A stretch of DNA of 5,866 nucleotides from an uncultured Kouleothrix sp. (GTDB taxonomy: Bacteria; Chloroflexota; Chloroflexia; Chloroflexales; Roseiflexaceae). Where the stretch lies: the NCBI GenBank assembly GCA_937858455.1, contig CALLYN010000623.1, positions 1 to 5,866 of the forward strand, given 5' to 3'. The notes under the pieces were generated by a model, which did no database searches, had not been told where the DNA came from, and saw only the letters and a list, made by a program, of their open reading frames with translations. The translations under genes and the position numbers were made by a program. Below, piece after piece: positions 5,825 to 5,866 of this stretch; within the stretch, counting starts at the first letter, position 1; each line of letters begins with the position of its first letter.

Positions 5825-5863
5825 TCTGCGCTCTGTGCGCGGTTTTTCCGCACGCAGCGCGGA
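5825..5863. repeat. Imperfect inverted repeat after the methyltransferase gene
   Basis: TCTGCGCT (5825-5832) pairs with AGCGCGGA (5856-5863) with one G-T wobble. Inside, GTGCG (5835-5839) pairs with CGCAC (5849-5853), leaving a loop that contains TTTTT. It lies 20 bases after the stop codon and could help end transcription. The T-run is in the loop and not behind the stem, and the window ends 3 bases later, so a terminator call is not safe. Confidence 0.5.
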
Positions 5864-5866
5864 CAA

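Noticed and set aside
5806..5866. Classical Rho-independent terminator after the methyltransferase
   Set aside because: A hairpin exists but its T-run lies in the loop and not after the stem, and the window ends before any downstream T-tract could be seen.

Overview
The window is GC-rich, gene-dense bacterial DNA. It carries six protein-coding genes, one of them cut by the left edge, and no RNA gene, transposase, phage gene or CRISPR array. Codon choice, short spacing and the style of several proteins suggest a Chloroflexota bacterium of the Roseiflexus/Kouleothrix type. These include a peptidyl-tRNA hydrolase starting MWIVLGLGNPG, a NarL-type regulator with a TVGNRLSEIFQKLGV recognition helix, and a methyltransferase with an LDLCCGKGEML motif. 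This placement is inferred from family resemblance and was not tested by any search.

Left block (1-2488, plus strand): a NarL-family sensor histidine kinase (C-terminal part), its LuxR-type response regulator 4 bases downstream, and a tandem-GNAT acetyltransferase whose ATG overlaps the regulator's stop (ATGA). This looks like one transcript: a two-component pair with an acetyltransferase translationally coupled behind it. The signal sensed is outside the window.

Middle (2489-2821): a 333-base gap between convergent genes. It holds three copies of a repeat built around a perfect 8-bp stem with a TCG loop, followed by a short CGCTC-rich degenerate repeat that runs up to the end of the next gene. 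Open frames through this gap repeat the same peptide because the DNA repeats, and I do not regard them as genes.

Right block: peptidyl-tRNA hydrolase (pth) on the minus strand, then a 184-base divergent intergenic region (3422-3605). This holds a plausible promoter for pth and a strong extended -10 box (TGGTATAAT) reading toward a GH13 alpha-amylase-family enzyme, with a foldable leader between the box and the ATG. The GH13 enzyme has all catalytic residues but lacks the N-terminal starch-binding domain and any signal peptide, so it is probably a cytoplasmic maltodextrin-degrading enzyme. A class I SAM-dependent methyltransferase follows after 13 bases, probably in the same transcript. The window closes with an imperfect hairpin after the methyltransferase.

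Overall the genes are ordinary housekeeping, signalling and metabolic genes. I see no convincing undescribed multi-gene system. The points most worth a second look are the hairpin repeats, the leader of the GH13 gene, and the two uncharacterised enzymes (tandem GNAT and methyltransferase) sitting next to unrelated genes.
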